This document shows, in pieces, positions 17,611 to 28,886 of a DNA stretch of 64,000 bases. The DNA comes from Candidatus Promineifilum breve. GTDB lineage: Bacteria; Chloroflexota; Anaerolineae; Promineifilales; Promineifilaceae. Position numbers and translations under genes: made by a program. Location of the stretch: positions 310,001 through 374,000 of the forward strand of contig NZ_LN890655.1 in the NCBI RefSeq assembly GCF_900066015.1. Direction: 5' to 3'. Position 1 is the stretch's first letter, and each line of letters opens with the position of its first letter. The notes beneath the pieces were generated by a model. It saw only the letters and a list, made by a program, of their open reading frames with translations, searched no databases and was not told where the DNA came from.

Positions 17611-19439
17611 TTACTCGGCCGGGGGAGCATTCAGGAAGCCGCCCCACAGCGCCGAGAAGTAGGAGAACGCGCCGGTGTTGCCGACGTGGAGCGGATGGGC
17701 CGCATCCCACTGGATAACGTAGGACATCACCACGTCGTTGGCGTCCAGGGCCGAACCATCGTGGAAGGTGACGCCTTCGCGCAGGGTGCAGGTCCAGACG
17801 GTCAGGTCTTCGTTGGGCGTGCAGGCCGTAGCCAGCGCCGGCTCGACAGCCGTGCCACCCACTTCATAGGCCAACAGCGCTTCGGTGACCTGCTCGCAGG
17901 CCCGCAGCGACTCGCCGTCGGTCTCGTCGGCGCAGTAGAGGCTGATCGGCTCGGCGTTCTGCATCCAGACAAAGGTGTCCTTGCCCGGATCCATCTTGGA
18001 GAACGCTTCGTTGCCCAGCGGGCTGACGTGGGCGTTCTGGACGGCGGCCAGGTAGGCCACGCCGGAACCGCCATGCGCCACCGGAATCATGGGCACCAAC
18101 TCGCGGATCAGGTTGTTGGCCTCAATATAGAGCGGCTCGCGGTCGGCATCGCTGGCCAACGAGGCGGCCTCAGCCAACACGGTGGTCAACTCCTCGTGGT
18201 GATCACCGAATTGGGCCGAGGAGCCGGCGCCGAAGTGGTAATCAACGAAGTTGGTCATGTCGGGGTAGTCGGCGCCCCAACCCAGCAGATGCAGCCCTTC
18301 AATCGTGCCGGCGTCGGCCGCTTCCAGGAACGCGCCGGACTCCATGACCACGATCTCGGCCGTGATGTTCAGGTTCTCGGCCAACTGGGCCTGGATGTCC
18401 TGAGCGACGATGTTGGGGTCGGGCAGATAACCGCGCACGACGTCACGATAGGAGATCGTCGTCTCGAAGCCATCGGGGAAACCGGCCTCGGCCAGCAGTT
18501 CGCGGGCGGCCTCGGGGTTGAACTCATGCCACGGGTCGCCGGCGCAACCATTGGGGATGGAGCACGGCGTGAAGTGGCTCGCCACCTCGGAGCCGGGCGG
18601 GTAGAAGTTATCGACGATGCGGCCCCGGTCGATACCCATGGCGATGGCCTGGCGCACCAGAACGTTGTCGAACGGCGCGAAGGTGTTGTTCATGCCCACG
18701 TAGAAGATGTTGAGGGCCGGGCGCTCCAGCAGTTGCAGGTTGGCGTCGGCGGCGATCGACTCGAAGTCATCCGGGGCGGGGTTGTCGATACCGTCAACCG
18801 TGCCGGATTGCAGCTCCAGCAGTCGCGCGGCCGACTCGGTCTGCCAACGGAAGACGAGCGTCTCGGCGACGGCCGGCTCGCCCAATAGTTGGCGTTCTTG
18901 GTGAAGGTCAATTCTTCGCCACGGCTCCACTCTTCAACCATGTAGGGGCCGGTACCGATGGGGGCCTCCAGCAGGTCGCCCGTGGCGCCGGTGGCCTCCA
19001 GATTCTCGGACGGGTGAATGGCGAACGAGGTAAAGGCTGCCTTCGACGGGAAGGCCGGATCGGGGGCGCACATCGTAAACTGCACCGTCAGGGGGTCGAT
19101 CGCGGCGATCTCCTTGAACAGACCGGTGTAGCCTTCGGTGTCGCATTCGGTGCCGACAACCATCAGGTCGCCGGCCGGTTCTTCGGCGACGGGTTCGGCC
19201 GTGGCTTCGGCGGTCGCTTCGCCGCCGGCCAGTTCGGTCGCGGCGGCCGCAACGGTTGGCGCGACTTCCTCGACGGCGGCCTGGACGGTCGGGGCCAGTT
19301 CGGTCGCGGCGGCGGCCAGGGTCGGCGCTACTTCTTCAATCGCTTGCTGGACATCGCCGCTTGTAGCTGTACAGGCGGTGATGGCCAGAGCGGCGAGGAG
19401 AAGTAATCCCAATAACAACAACACACGATTCTTCTTCAT
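17611..19439 (-). CDS. Family-5 solute-binding lipoprotein, circularly permuted, with one-base frameshift
   Basis: About 609 residues when the frameshift is bridged. The N-terminus is a lipoprotein signal (lipobox ITAC), then a helical linker repeating EEVAPT and AAAATELA. The SBP_bac_5 domain is in unusual order: it opens with the middle of the fold (AIDPLTVQFTMC, then IGTGPYMVEEW and NANYW), continues through the normal C-terminal half, and ends with what is normally the N-terminal part (PISLYCADETDGESL, then LREGVTFHDGSALDANDV about 57 residues from the end). A missing G at 18880-18883, just after Trp186, changes the frame from NYW to GEPAVAETLVF; no other lesion is seen. ATG 19439 has AAGGAG 8 bases upstream. 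It binds peptides or similar solutes outside the membrane for the two permeases. Confidence 0.88.
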
Positions 19440-19496
19440 CTCTTTCACTCCTTGCGTGACTTAAGCCCGGCAGACGCGGGCCTTATAAGGGTCAGA

Positions 19497-19524
19497 AGAA
19501 TAGCATGATGGAGGGAAAAGGCAA
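19497..19524 (-). promoter_or_regulatory. Possible promoter of the permuted binding-protein operon
   Basis: On the minus strand TTGCCT (19519-19524), a 16-base spacer and TATTCT (19497-19502). The predicted leader is about 50 bases. Confidence 0.45.
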
Positions 19525-19581
19525 GGCTTTGGCGTATAAGTGGCATTGAAGGGTCAAAATAGTGGCGGGTGGCGGGTAGCA

Positions 19582-19650
19582 AGTAGCGGGTGGCGGGTAG
19601 CGGGTGGCGAGTAACCCTAACTCGCCACTCGCTACCCGCCACTCGCTACT
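19582..19650. repeat. 31-base palindrome of tandem GGCGGGTA-like words
   Basis: Arms 19582-19612 and 19620-19650 with two mismatches and a 7-base loop. Arms consist of degenerate repeats such as GTAGCGGGTGGCGG; similar words continue outward from 19561. It lies between divergent genes, so it is not a simple terminator. Confidence 0.8.
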
Positions 19651-19665
19651 CGCCCCTCCTCACTA

Positions 19666-19671
19666 TATAAT
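19666..19671 (+). promoter_or_regulatory. -10 box placed for a leaderless polX mRNA
   Basis: TATAAT ends 7 bases before ATG 19679. The expected transcription start therefore falls on or next to the start codon. No good -35 box is visible; the palindrome occupies that position. Confidence 0.5.
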
Positions 19672-19678
19672 GGTACGA

Positions 19679-21415
19679 ATGAAGAATCGTGAGATCGTGG
19701 AAATATTCAGCCGGGTGGCCGATATGCTCGCCATTCGCGGCGACCAGATTCATCGCATCCTGGCCTATCGCAAGGCGGCCGAGAGCATCGAGGCCCTGGG
19801 GCGCGATGTCAACGTCGTCTATGCCGAGGGCAAGCTGACCGACATCCCCGGCATCGGCGATACCCTGGCGGCCAAGATCGAGGAGATGCTGACCACCGGT
19901 CGGCTGGCGTTCTACGACAAGCTGGCGGCCGAGATTCCGCCGTCGCTGGTCGATATGCTGCGCGTGGAAGGGCTGGGGCCGAAGCGCGTCAAGCAGGTTC
20001 ACGACGTGCTGAAAATTTCCACCCTCGATGAACTGACCGTGGCCGCGCGCGAGGGCAAGTTGCGCGATTTGCCCGGCATGGGGGCCAAGTCGGAAGCCAA
20101 GTTGCTGGCGGCTATCGAGGCGCTGGCCCGCCACGGGGACGCGCGTATTCCGCTGGGCGTGGCCTTGCCCATTGCCCAACAGATGCTGGCCGAGTTGTCC
20201 AAAGTACCCGGCGTCGTGCAGGCGGCCGTGGGCGGCTCGTTGCGACGTATGCGCGACACCACCGGCGACATCGACTTGCTGGTGGCCGCCGCTGATGTGG
20301 CCGCGGTCATGGATCGCTTCGCCGCGCTGGATAACGTCGAGTCCGTGGCCGGCCGCGGCCCGACCAAGACCAACGTCGTGCTGTTGAACGGCCTGGGCGC
20401 CGATCTGCGCGTGTTGCCCGCCGAGCGGTGGGGCACGCTGCTGGTTTATTTCACCGGCAGCAAAGACCACAACGTCAAATTGCGCGAGATGGCCCTGAAG
20501 CGCGGCCTCAGCCTGAACGAGCACGCCTTCACTCCCCTCGACGGCGGGCCGGAAATCCTGTGCGCCACCGAAGAGGAAGTCTATCATCGCCTGGGGCTGC
20601 CGTTTATTCCGCCCCGTCTGCGCGAGGATCGCGGCGAAATCGAGGCCGCCTTGGCCGGCAAGCTGCCCACCCTGGTGACAGAGAGCGACATCCAGACCGA
20701 CCTGCATATGCACACCACCTGGTCCGACGGCTCGCTCAGTGTGCTGGAGATGGCGAGGGCGGCTCAGGCGCGCGGCCTGCGGGGCGTCGTCATCACCGAT
20801 CACTCGGTCAGCCTGGGCATCGCCAATGGCCTGTCGGTGGAGCGCCTCAGGCAGCAGGCGGCCGAGGTGCGGGCCGCCGACGCGGCCATGGGGCCGGACT
20901 TCCGCGTGCTCCACGGCACGGAGATGGAAATTCGCGCCGACGGCTCGCTCGATTATCCCGACGAGGTGCTGGCCGAACTGGACGTGGTCGTCGCCAGTCT
21001 GCACACGGCCCTGAGCCAGCCGCGCGAACAGGTGACACAGCGCCTGCTGAACGCCATTCGCAACCCCCACGTGGACATCATCGGCCATCCGACCGGCCGG
21101 CTCCTGCCCGATCGGGCCGGGGCCGACCTGGACATGGATGCCGTCATCGCCGCCGCGGCCGAGACCGGGACGATCCTGGAGATCAACGCCAACCCGGTGC
21201 GGCTCGACCTGCGCGACGTCCACGCCCGGATGGCGATCGAAAAGGGGGTCAAGATCGCCATCGATACCGACGCCCACAGTCCCGGCGAGTTCGACCTGCT
21301 GCCCTACGGCGTGGCGACGGCGCAGCGGGGCTGGGCGACGGTGGCCGATGTCGTGAATACGTGGCCCATCGCCGACCTGTTGCGCTACGTCAATCGCCCC
21401 CATGCCGGAGGATAA
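19679..21415 (+). CDS. polX: DNA polymerase X family protein with PHP domain
   Basis: 578 residues, the usual PolX length. Helix-hairpin-helix motifs (DIPGIGDTLAAKI; LPGMGAKSEAKL) are followed by the nucleotidyltransferase centre GGSLRRMRDTTGDIDLLV, with the catalytic acidic pair in GDID. The C-terminal PHP domain starts DLHMHTTWSDGSL and ends IDTDAHSPGEF; it usually gives a metal-dependent 3'-5' exonuclease. The protein acts in gap-filling base-excision repair. ATG 19670 is a second candidate 9 bases upstream, but a TATAAT overlaps it. Confidence 0.95.
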   Translation: MKNREIVEIFSRVADMLAIRGDQIHRILAYRKAAESIEALGRDVNVVYAEGKLTDIPGIGDTLAAKIEEMLTTGRLAFYDKLAAEIPPSLVDMLRVEGLGPKRVKQVHDVLKISTLDELTVAAREGKLRDLPGMGAKSEAKLLAAIEALARHGDARIPLGVALPIAQQMLAELSKVPGVVQAAVGGSLRRMRDTTGDIDLLVAAADVAAVMDRFAALDNVESVAGRGPTKTNVVLLNGLGADLRVLPAERWGTLLVYFTGSKDHNVKLREMALKRGLSLNEHAFTPLDGGPEILCATEEEVYHRLGLPFIPPRLREDRGEIEAALAGKLPTLVTESDIQTDLHMHTTWSDGSLSVLEMARAAQARGLRGVVITDHSVSLGIANGLSVERLRQQAAEVRAADAAMGPDFRVLHGTEMEIRADGSLDYPDEVLAELDVVVASLHTALSQPREQVTQRLLNAIRNPHVDIIGHPTGRLLPDRAGADLDMDAVIAAAAETGTILEINANPVRLDLRDVHARMAIEKGVKIAIDTDAHSPGEFDLLPYGVATAQRGWATVADVVNTWPIADLLRYVNRPHAGG

Positions 21416-21416
21416 T

Positions 21417-22697
21417 GTGCCAATAACGGACTTTTCCGGCGCGGCGGCGGCCGACGACTTCCTGGCCGTTGAGGAGAGTAACACGCTCGATGCCCATATG
21501 GTCGGCGTTCTCCAGCGTATTGCCGACGTTAAAACCTATCCGGCCGATACCACGCTGGTGCATCAGGGGGAGCGCGAGCGCACCTTCTACGTGGTGGATA
21601 GCGGCAGCGTGGTCGTTCTGCGCCGTACTGAGGATGGCGAAGACCGCCAACTGGGCTTGCTGGGGCCGCGCCAATCGTTTGGCGAGATGGCCCTGGTGGA
21701 CGATAGCCCCCGCCTGGCGACGGTGCGGACGCTGACCGAGACGACCGTGCTGGAGGTGACCGCCGATCGCTTCAAGGCGCTGCTCCACACCGATCCCGAC
21801 CTGGCCTTCCACATTACTCGGCGCATCCTGTCCAATCTGCGCAAGCTGGATCAATTGGCCCTCCACGACCTGCGCACCAAGAATGAGTTGCTCCAGCAAG
21901 CCTATCAGGATTTGCAGGCCGCCCAGTTGGTGCTCATCGAGAAAAAGCGGCTGGAGCGCGAGATGGAACTGGCGGCCGAGATGCAGCGCAGCCTGTTGCC
22001 GGCCGTCCTGCCCAGCTATCCCGATTATCACTTCACGTCATACCTGGCCCCGGCCCGGCACGTAGGCGGCGACCTGTTCGACGTGCGCGCGCTGGACGAG
22101 GAGCACGTGGCCTTGCTCATCGCCGACGTGGCCGATAAGGGCGTCCATGCCGCGCTGCTGATGGCCGTGACGCGCACGCTGTTTTTTCAGGAAGCCCTGC
22201 GCTCCCTTTCGCCGCGCGACGTCGTCTACGCCGTGCACCAGGGGCTACTCTCCATTGGCGGCGCAACCGAGGGGTATGGCATGGATGCCTTTGTCACGGC
22301 CTTTTATGCCGTCCTCCACCGGCCGAGCGGGCGACTGCGCTACGTGCGCGCCGCCCAGGATCGGCCCTTGCTGCTGCGCCGGGGCGAACCGGTGGTGGCG
22401 TTGCCGGGGGATGGGCGCTTCCTGGGGATGCTGCCCGATCTGACGCTGCAAGAACACGAGACGACCCTGAGGCCGGGCGATTTTTTGTTGCTCTATAGTG
22501 ATGGCGTGCCCGACGCGCGCAACACGCATGATGAAGCGTATGGCCTGGAACAGCTAAAATCGGCCCTGCGCGCCGCGCTAGAGAGGGATGAGAATCGCGT
22601 GATGGATTGGCTCGTCGGCGATATTAATCGGTGGCGGGCCGGAGCACCGGCGTTTGATGATGTAACCATGTTGTTGGTTCGTGCGCTGGACGGGTAA
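21417..22697 (+). CDS. Cyclic-nucleotide-binding domain fused to SpoIIE/RsbU-type phosphatase
   Basis: 426 residues. Residues about 25-140 form a CAP-ED domain (QSFGEMALVDDSPRLATVR is the phosphate-binding cassette), followed by a coiled coil (QQAYQDLQAAQLVLIEKKRL) and a PP2C-type phosphatase (AEMQRSLLP, HVGGDLFDV, IADVADKGVHAALLM, LLLYSDGVPDARN). This suggests a cAMP- or cGMP-controlled phosphatase acting on an anti-sigma antagonist. GTG 21417 has GGAGG 5 bases upstream and starts just after the polX stop; ATG 21402 in the same frame is an alternative. Confidence 0.92.
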   Translation: MPITDFSGAAAADDFLAVEESNTLDAHMVGVLQRIADVKTYPADTTLVHQGERERTFYVVDSGSVVVLRRTEDGEDRQLGLLGPRQSFGEMALVDDSPRLATVRTLTETTVLEVTADRFKALLHTDPDLAFHITRRILSNLRKLDQLALHDLRTKNELLQQAYQDLQAAQLVLIEKKRLEREMELAAEMQRSLLPAVLPSYPDYHFTSYLAPARHVGGDLFDVRALDEEHVALLIADVADKGVHAALLMAVTRTLFFQEALRSLSPRDVVYAVHQGLLSIGGATEGYGMDAFVTAFYAVLHRPSGRLRYVRAAQDRPLLLRRGEPVVALPGDGRFLGMLPDLTLQEHETTLRPGDFLLLYSDGVPDARNTHDEAYGLEQLKSALRAALERDENRVMDWLVGDINRWRAGAPAFDDVTMLLVRALDG

Positions 22698-22733
22698 TCC
22701 GGCCGGTCGCGGGCCGATATTGGCAAAGACTCT

Positions 22734-25363
<2,630 letters not shown>

Positions 25364-25370
25364 TTTGCCA

Positions 25371-26624
25371 ATGGCCGAATTCTTCAACGTGCTGCCCCCC
25401 GACGACGCGCGCGAGCTGTTGCTGCGCCATATCCGGCCGATTGACGAGATCGAGCGCGTGGCGACGGCCGATGCCCTGGGGCGGGTGACGGCTGAGGCAC
25501 TCTTCGCCCCCCATGCGTTGCCCACATTTCGCCGCAGTACGATGGACGGCTACGCCCTGCGCGCCGCCGACAGCCACGGGGCGACGGACAGCCTGCCCGC
25601 CCTGTTGCGTGTCGTGGGCGAGGTGGCGATGGGCCGGGCAGCCGACGTGCCTTTCCGGCAGCCGGGCCAGGCCGTCATCGTCCACACCGGCGGGATGCTG
25701 CCCGATTGGGCCGACGCCGTCGCGCCGGTCGAGCACACCCAGATCGTGGCAACCGTTGCCGAGCCGGGCGAGAACGAGATCGAACTGTATCGCGCCTGTG
25801 CCGCGGGGCAGAACGTGATTCAGATCGGCGAGGACGTTGCCCAAAATGGCGAGGTGCTGCCACAAGGGACGCCTCTCCGGCCGCAGGATATCGGTGGATT
25901 GCTGGCCTTTGGCATCACCGCGATCGCCGTGACGCGCCGCCCGCGCATTGCCATCCTGGCGACCGGCGACGAGGTCGTGCCGCCGGAGGCGACGCCGGAG
26001 CCGGGGCAGATTCGGGACATCAACAGTTACACGATTGGCGGTTTGTGCCGCCGGGCAGGGGGCTTGCCGCAAAGCTGGGGCATCATCGCCGATGATCTGC
26101 CGGCCCTGCTGGCGGCGACCGGCGCGGCGCTGGCCCAGAGCGACATGTTGGTCATCACCGCCGGGTCATCGGTCAGCGCGCGGGATATGACGGTGCAGGC
26201 AATTGCCGCGCTGGGCCGGCCGGGGGTGCTGCTCCACGGCGTGGCAACCCGACCCGGCAAGCCGACGATCCTGGGCGCGATAGACGGCAAGCCGGTGCTG
26301 GGGCTGCCCGGCAATCCCGTCTCGGCCATGGTGCAATTCGATATGCTGGGTGTTCCGGCCATTTACCGGCTACAAGGGGCGACGAGCCGGCCGCCGCGCA
26401 GCCGGATATGGGCTACTCTGACGCAAAACGTGCCCAGCGAAAGCGGCCGGGAGGATTACGTCCCGGCGCGCCTGACCGAGACGGCCGCGGGCTACACGAC
26501 CACGCCGGTCTTCGGCAAGAGCAATCTGATCTTCACCCTGGTGCAGACGGACGGGTTGATCAAAGTGCCGCTCAATAAAGGCGGTCTATTGGCCGGGGAA
26601 ACCGTGGAAGTCATCCTCTTCTAG
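25371..26624 (+). CDS. moeA: Molybdopterin molybdotransferase
   Basis: 417 residues. It has the MoeA N-terminal domain (RSTMDGYALRAAD), the MPT-binding core (ATGDEVVPPEATPEPGQIRD; ITAGSSVSARDM; VLGLPGNPVSAMVQF) and the C-terminal domain IV. It inserts molybdate into adenylylated molybdopterin. The glycine-rich motif usually reads TGGxS(x)G; here it is TAGSSV. ATG 25371 is preferred over TTG 25365. No other molybdenum-cofactor gene lies nearby. Confidence 0.94.
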   Translation: MAEFFNVLPPDDARELLLRHIRPIDEIERVATADALGRVTAEALFAPHALPTFRRSTMDGYALRAADSHGATDSLPALLRVVGEVAMGRAADVPFRQPGQAVIVHTGGMLPDWADAVAPVEHTQIVATVAEPGENEIELYRACAAGQNVIQIGEDVAQNGEVLPQGTPLRPQDIGGLLAFGITAIAVTRRPRIAILATGDEVVPPEATPEPGQIRDINSYTIGGLCRRAGGLPQSWGIIADDLPALLAATGAALAQSDMLVITAGSSVSARDMTVQAIAALGRPGVLLHGVATRPGKPTILGAIDGKPVLGLPGNPVSAMVQFDMLGVPAIYRLQGATSRPPRSRIWATLTQNVPSESGREDYVPARLTETAAGYTTTPVFGKSNLIFTLVQTDGLIKVPLNKGGLLAGETVEVILF

Positions 26625-26643
26625 GGCAAGTCCGAACGTCAGG

Positions 26644-27900
26644 TTACGGCAAGTCGGCGGCGCAACGAAAGCCAATCGTCCGGTCGGCGTTGTCGGGCGC
26701 GGATGGGAAGCGAATCGTGGCGGCCATGAAGTTGGCCGTGTCGAACCACGAACCACCGCGCACCACGCGCTCGTCGCCCGTCGCCGGGCCGGTGGGGTTG
26801 GCCGCGGGCGATTGGGCATAGTAATCAGCGGCAAACCAATCGCCGACCCATTCCCAGACGTTGCCGGCCATATCGTACAGGCCGGACGGGCTGCGGCCGT
26901 CCTCGAAGTGAGCCACCGGGGCCACCTCGGCGAAGCCGTCGTCGAAATCGGCGTTGGCTTGCGGCTCTTCGCAAGAGGCGTCGCAGAAGTTGACCGCCGT
27001 GCCGTCGAACTCATCCCCCCACGGATAGCGCCGGGCGGTGGCGCTCTCCGCATCCCAGGCCGCGGCCTTTTCCCATTCGGCTTCGCTGGGCAGGCGCGCA
27101 TCGCGCCAGGCGCAGAAGGCCGCCGCGCCATACCAGGTGACGCCCGCCGCCGGATTGGCGAAACTGCCATCCCGCGACACGTAGACGCCATCCTGGGGGG
27201 TCATCTGGCTCTGATCCTCGTCCAGGCAGGGCTGCCCGTCACAGAGAGGATCAGGCCCGATTTCATTCAGAAAAGTGGCGAAAGCGGCGTTGGTCACCTC
27301 GTGCAGGTCGATATAGTAGCTGCCCAGCAACACGGTATGAACCGGCTCCGAAGCGGCGAACCAGTCCGCCTGGCAGCCTTCACGGAAGGCGGCGCACTCC
27401 TCGGCCAGCGCGTCGGCCGTCGCGCCCATTTGATAATAGCCGCCGGGGATGAGGATCATCACCCCGCCGGACACGTCAACCTGATCGGGAAGTGGCGCTA
27501 TCGTCGCTGACGGAACTATCGTCGGCGAAGGGGCGACCGTGACCGTGGGCAATGGGGTGGCGGTGGGTGGCTCGGCCGGTATATCCGTGGCCTCGGTCGG
27601 CGAGCTGCCTGCCGTGGGCGAGGGCATTTCTGTCGCCGCCAATTCAGTTGTCGCGGGTTGGGCTTCGACGGTCGCCACGGCCGCCGCAGGGCGCGTGGTC
27701 AGGTTTTGGGCATTGGCCACAGCCGTGGCGCTCCACGGCTCGAGCGTGGCTTCCAGGTGTACCGCCGCGGTCGAGATAGCCGAGGCCACCTCATCGCGGG
27801 TACAAGCCGTTTGGCCCAGCAAGCCGGCCAGCAGGAGGAGTGATGCGGCCATCACCCGCCCGTTTGATACGAGACCAGAGATACTGCTTTTGGTTGGCAT
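26644..27900 (-). CDS. Lipoprotein with formylglycine-generating-enzyme-like (SUMF1) domain
   Basis: 418 residues. Signal with lipobox QTAC, a Thr/Pro/Ala-rich linker of about 100 residues, and a C-terminal SUMF1 domain (GGVMILIPGGYYQMG, LHEVTNAAFATFL, LPSEAEWEKAA, GLYDMAGNVWEWVGDW, RVVRGGSW). The segment after GGSW where true formylglycine-generating enzymes carry their catalytic cysteine pair has none, so it is likely a ligand-binding or structural version of the fold. Surface-exposed. It converges with moeA, 19 bases apart. Confidence 0.9.
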   Translation of the reverse strand: MPTKSSISGLVSNGRVMAASLLLLAGLLGQTACTRDEVASAISTAAVHLEATLEPWSATAVANAQNLTTRPAAAVATVEAQPATTELAATEMPSPTAGSSPTEATDIPAEPPTATPLPTVTVAPSPTIVPSATIAPLPDQVDVSGGVMILIPGGYYQMGATADALAEECAAFREGCQADWFAASEPVHTVLLGSYYIDLHEVTNAAFATFLNEIGPDPLCDGQPCLDEDQSQMTPQDGVYVSRDGSFANPAAGVTWYGAAAFCAWRDARLPSEAEWEKAAAWDAESATARRYPWGDEFDGTAVNFCDASCEEPQANADFDDGFAEVAPVAHFEDGRSPSGLYDMAGNVWEWVGDWFAADYYAQSPAANPTGPATGDERVVRGGSWFDTANFMAATIRFPSAPDNADRTIGFRCAADLP

Positions 27901-27954
27901 CGAACTTCCCTTGCCGGCCGGATTGGAGGGAGGGCCGGATTGACGGAACCTGGG

Positions 27955-27992
27955 GGAGCGGGCCGGTAACTCATCGTTGGCCGGCCCGCTCC
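27955..27992 (-). terminator. GC-rich hairpin downstream of the secreted-protein gene
   Basis: Exact 12-base arms (27955-27966 and 27981-27992) with a 14-base loop, 26 bases after the stop of the gene ending at 28019 on the minus strand. No T-run follows. Confidence 0.6.
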
Positions 27993-28018
27993 TACTTCAC
28001 GGATAAGACGTTCGTCTC

Positions 28019-28861
28019 TTAACGAACCTGGGACGGATCCCAGCGAACCTCAGTGTAGTTCGTGCAAATGCCCTCGTGATCCTTCCAGTCTTCGGGGCGG
28101 CTATTGCACCAGTTGTAGAAGCCGTTCTCGGTGTTCAGCGTACCGTCGGCGGCCACAATGCTGATGTCGTCGATGATGAACATCGTCCAGCCGAAGAACT
28201 CGGGGAATTTGCGGCCGACTTGCAGGTGGAAGTATTGGCCGGGGTTGATCTGCACCGTCTCATCACGGCCAACGTAGTTGCAGACACCGTCGCCGTTATC
28301 GCATACGAATTGATCGGGGAACAATTCGCGCCAATCGGTGACGGCCGCCGGGTCGGGCGAATCGCTGATGGCGTACCAGGCCACGCTATTGTAGGGGCCG
28401 GTCTTGCCGTCGGAGAAGGCCGTGGCGCTAACGCTGACGTAGTAGAGGCCGGCGACCGGGATGCGTGTCAATTGCTGGTACGCGCCGGCATAGTAGCCGC
28501 CTTCCTTCGCGCCGGAGTGCTGGATGAACCAGCCCATGCCGTTGTTGATGCCTTCCGGGTTGGCCGGCAACGCCAGATCGACTTCGTGCAGGCGGCCCGC
28601 CGTCCAGCCGGCCTTGGTATCCCGCCAGAACGTCCACGGATCGGCCGGGCCGAGGGTGGTGCCCCACTGGGTGAAGGCGCCATTGTCGATCAGGCTGTTG
28701 GCCGTGGCCTGGGCGATGCGCTCCTCGGTGTCCTCGATGTTGATCTCGCTGCGGGTGTCGTCACTCGAGGAATACGTGACGACCAGCTCGGCGAAGGCGC
28801 TGGCGCTGAGGCCCAACACCAGCAAAATGCCGAGTAAGAGTGCCAATCTTGCTTTTGTCAT
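28019..28861 (-). CDS. Secreted protein of unknown function
   Basis: 280 residues with a clear signal peptide ending near SASAFA. The mature part is Trp/Tyr/Gly-rich (WGTTLGPADPWTFWRD; YYAGAYQQLTRIPVAGLYYV; FFGWTMFIIDDISIVAADG), a pattern like extracellular beta-sandwich carbohydrate-binding modules that describe a 'figure and its legend' jelly roll. Cysteines come in pairs (CDNGDGVC; CNSRPEDWKDHEGIC), suggesting disulfides. I do not recognise a named family. AAGGAGAT precedes ATG 28861. Confidence 0.8.
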   Translation of the reverse strand: MTKARLALLLGILLVLGLSASAFAELVVTYSSSDDTRSEINIEDTEERIAQATANSLIDNGAFTQWGTTLGPADPWTFWRDTKAGWTAGRLHEVDLALPANPEGINNGMGWFIQHSGAKEGGYYAGAYQQLTRIPVAGLYYVSVSATAFSDGKTGPYNSVAWYAISDSPDPAAVTDWRELFPDQFVCDNGDGVCNYVGRDETVQINPGQYFHLQVGRKFPEFFGWTMFIIDDISIVAADGTLNTENGFYNWCNSRPEDWKDHEGICTNYTEVRWDPSQVR

Positions 28862-28886
28862 TGTTCGCTATCTCCTTAACCTATAC

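Noticed and set aside
17611-19439. Two separate binding-protein genes or a truncated pseudogene
   Set aside because: The two frames join exactly at the conserved NYWG motif with one missing G, and each fold segment occurs once, so a single gene with one frameshift fits better.
19646-21484. 612-codon open frame opposite polX
   Set aside because: Antisense shadow of polX; it runs through the palindrome region and has no family features.
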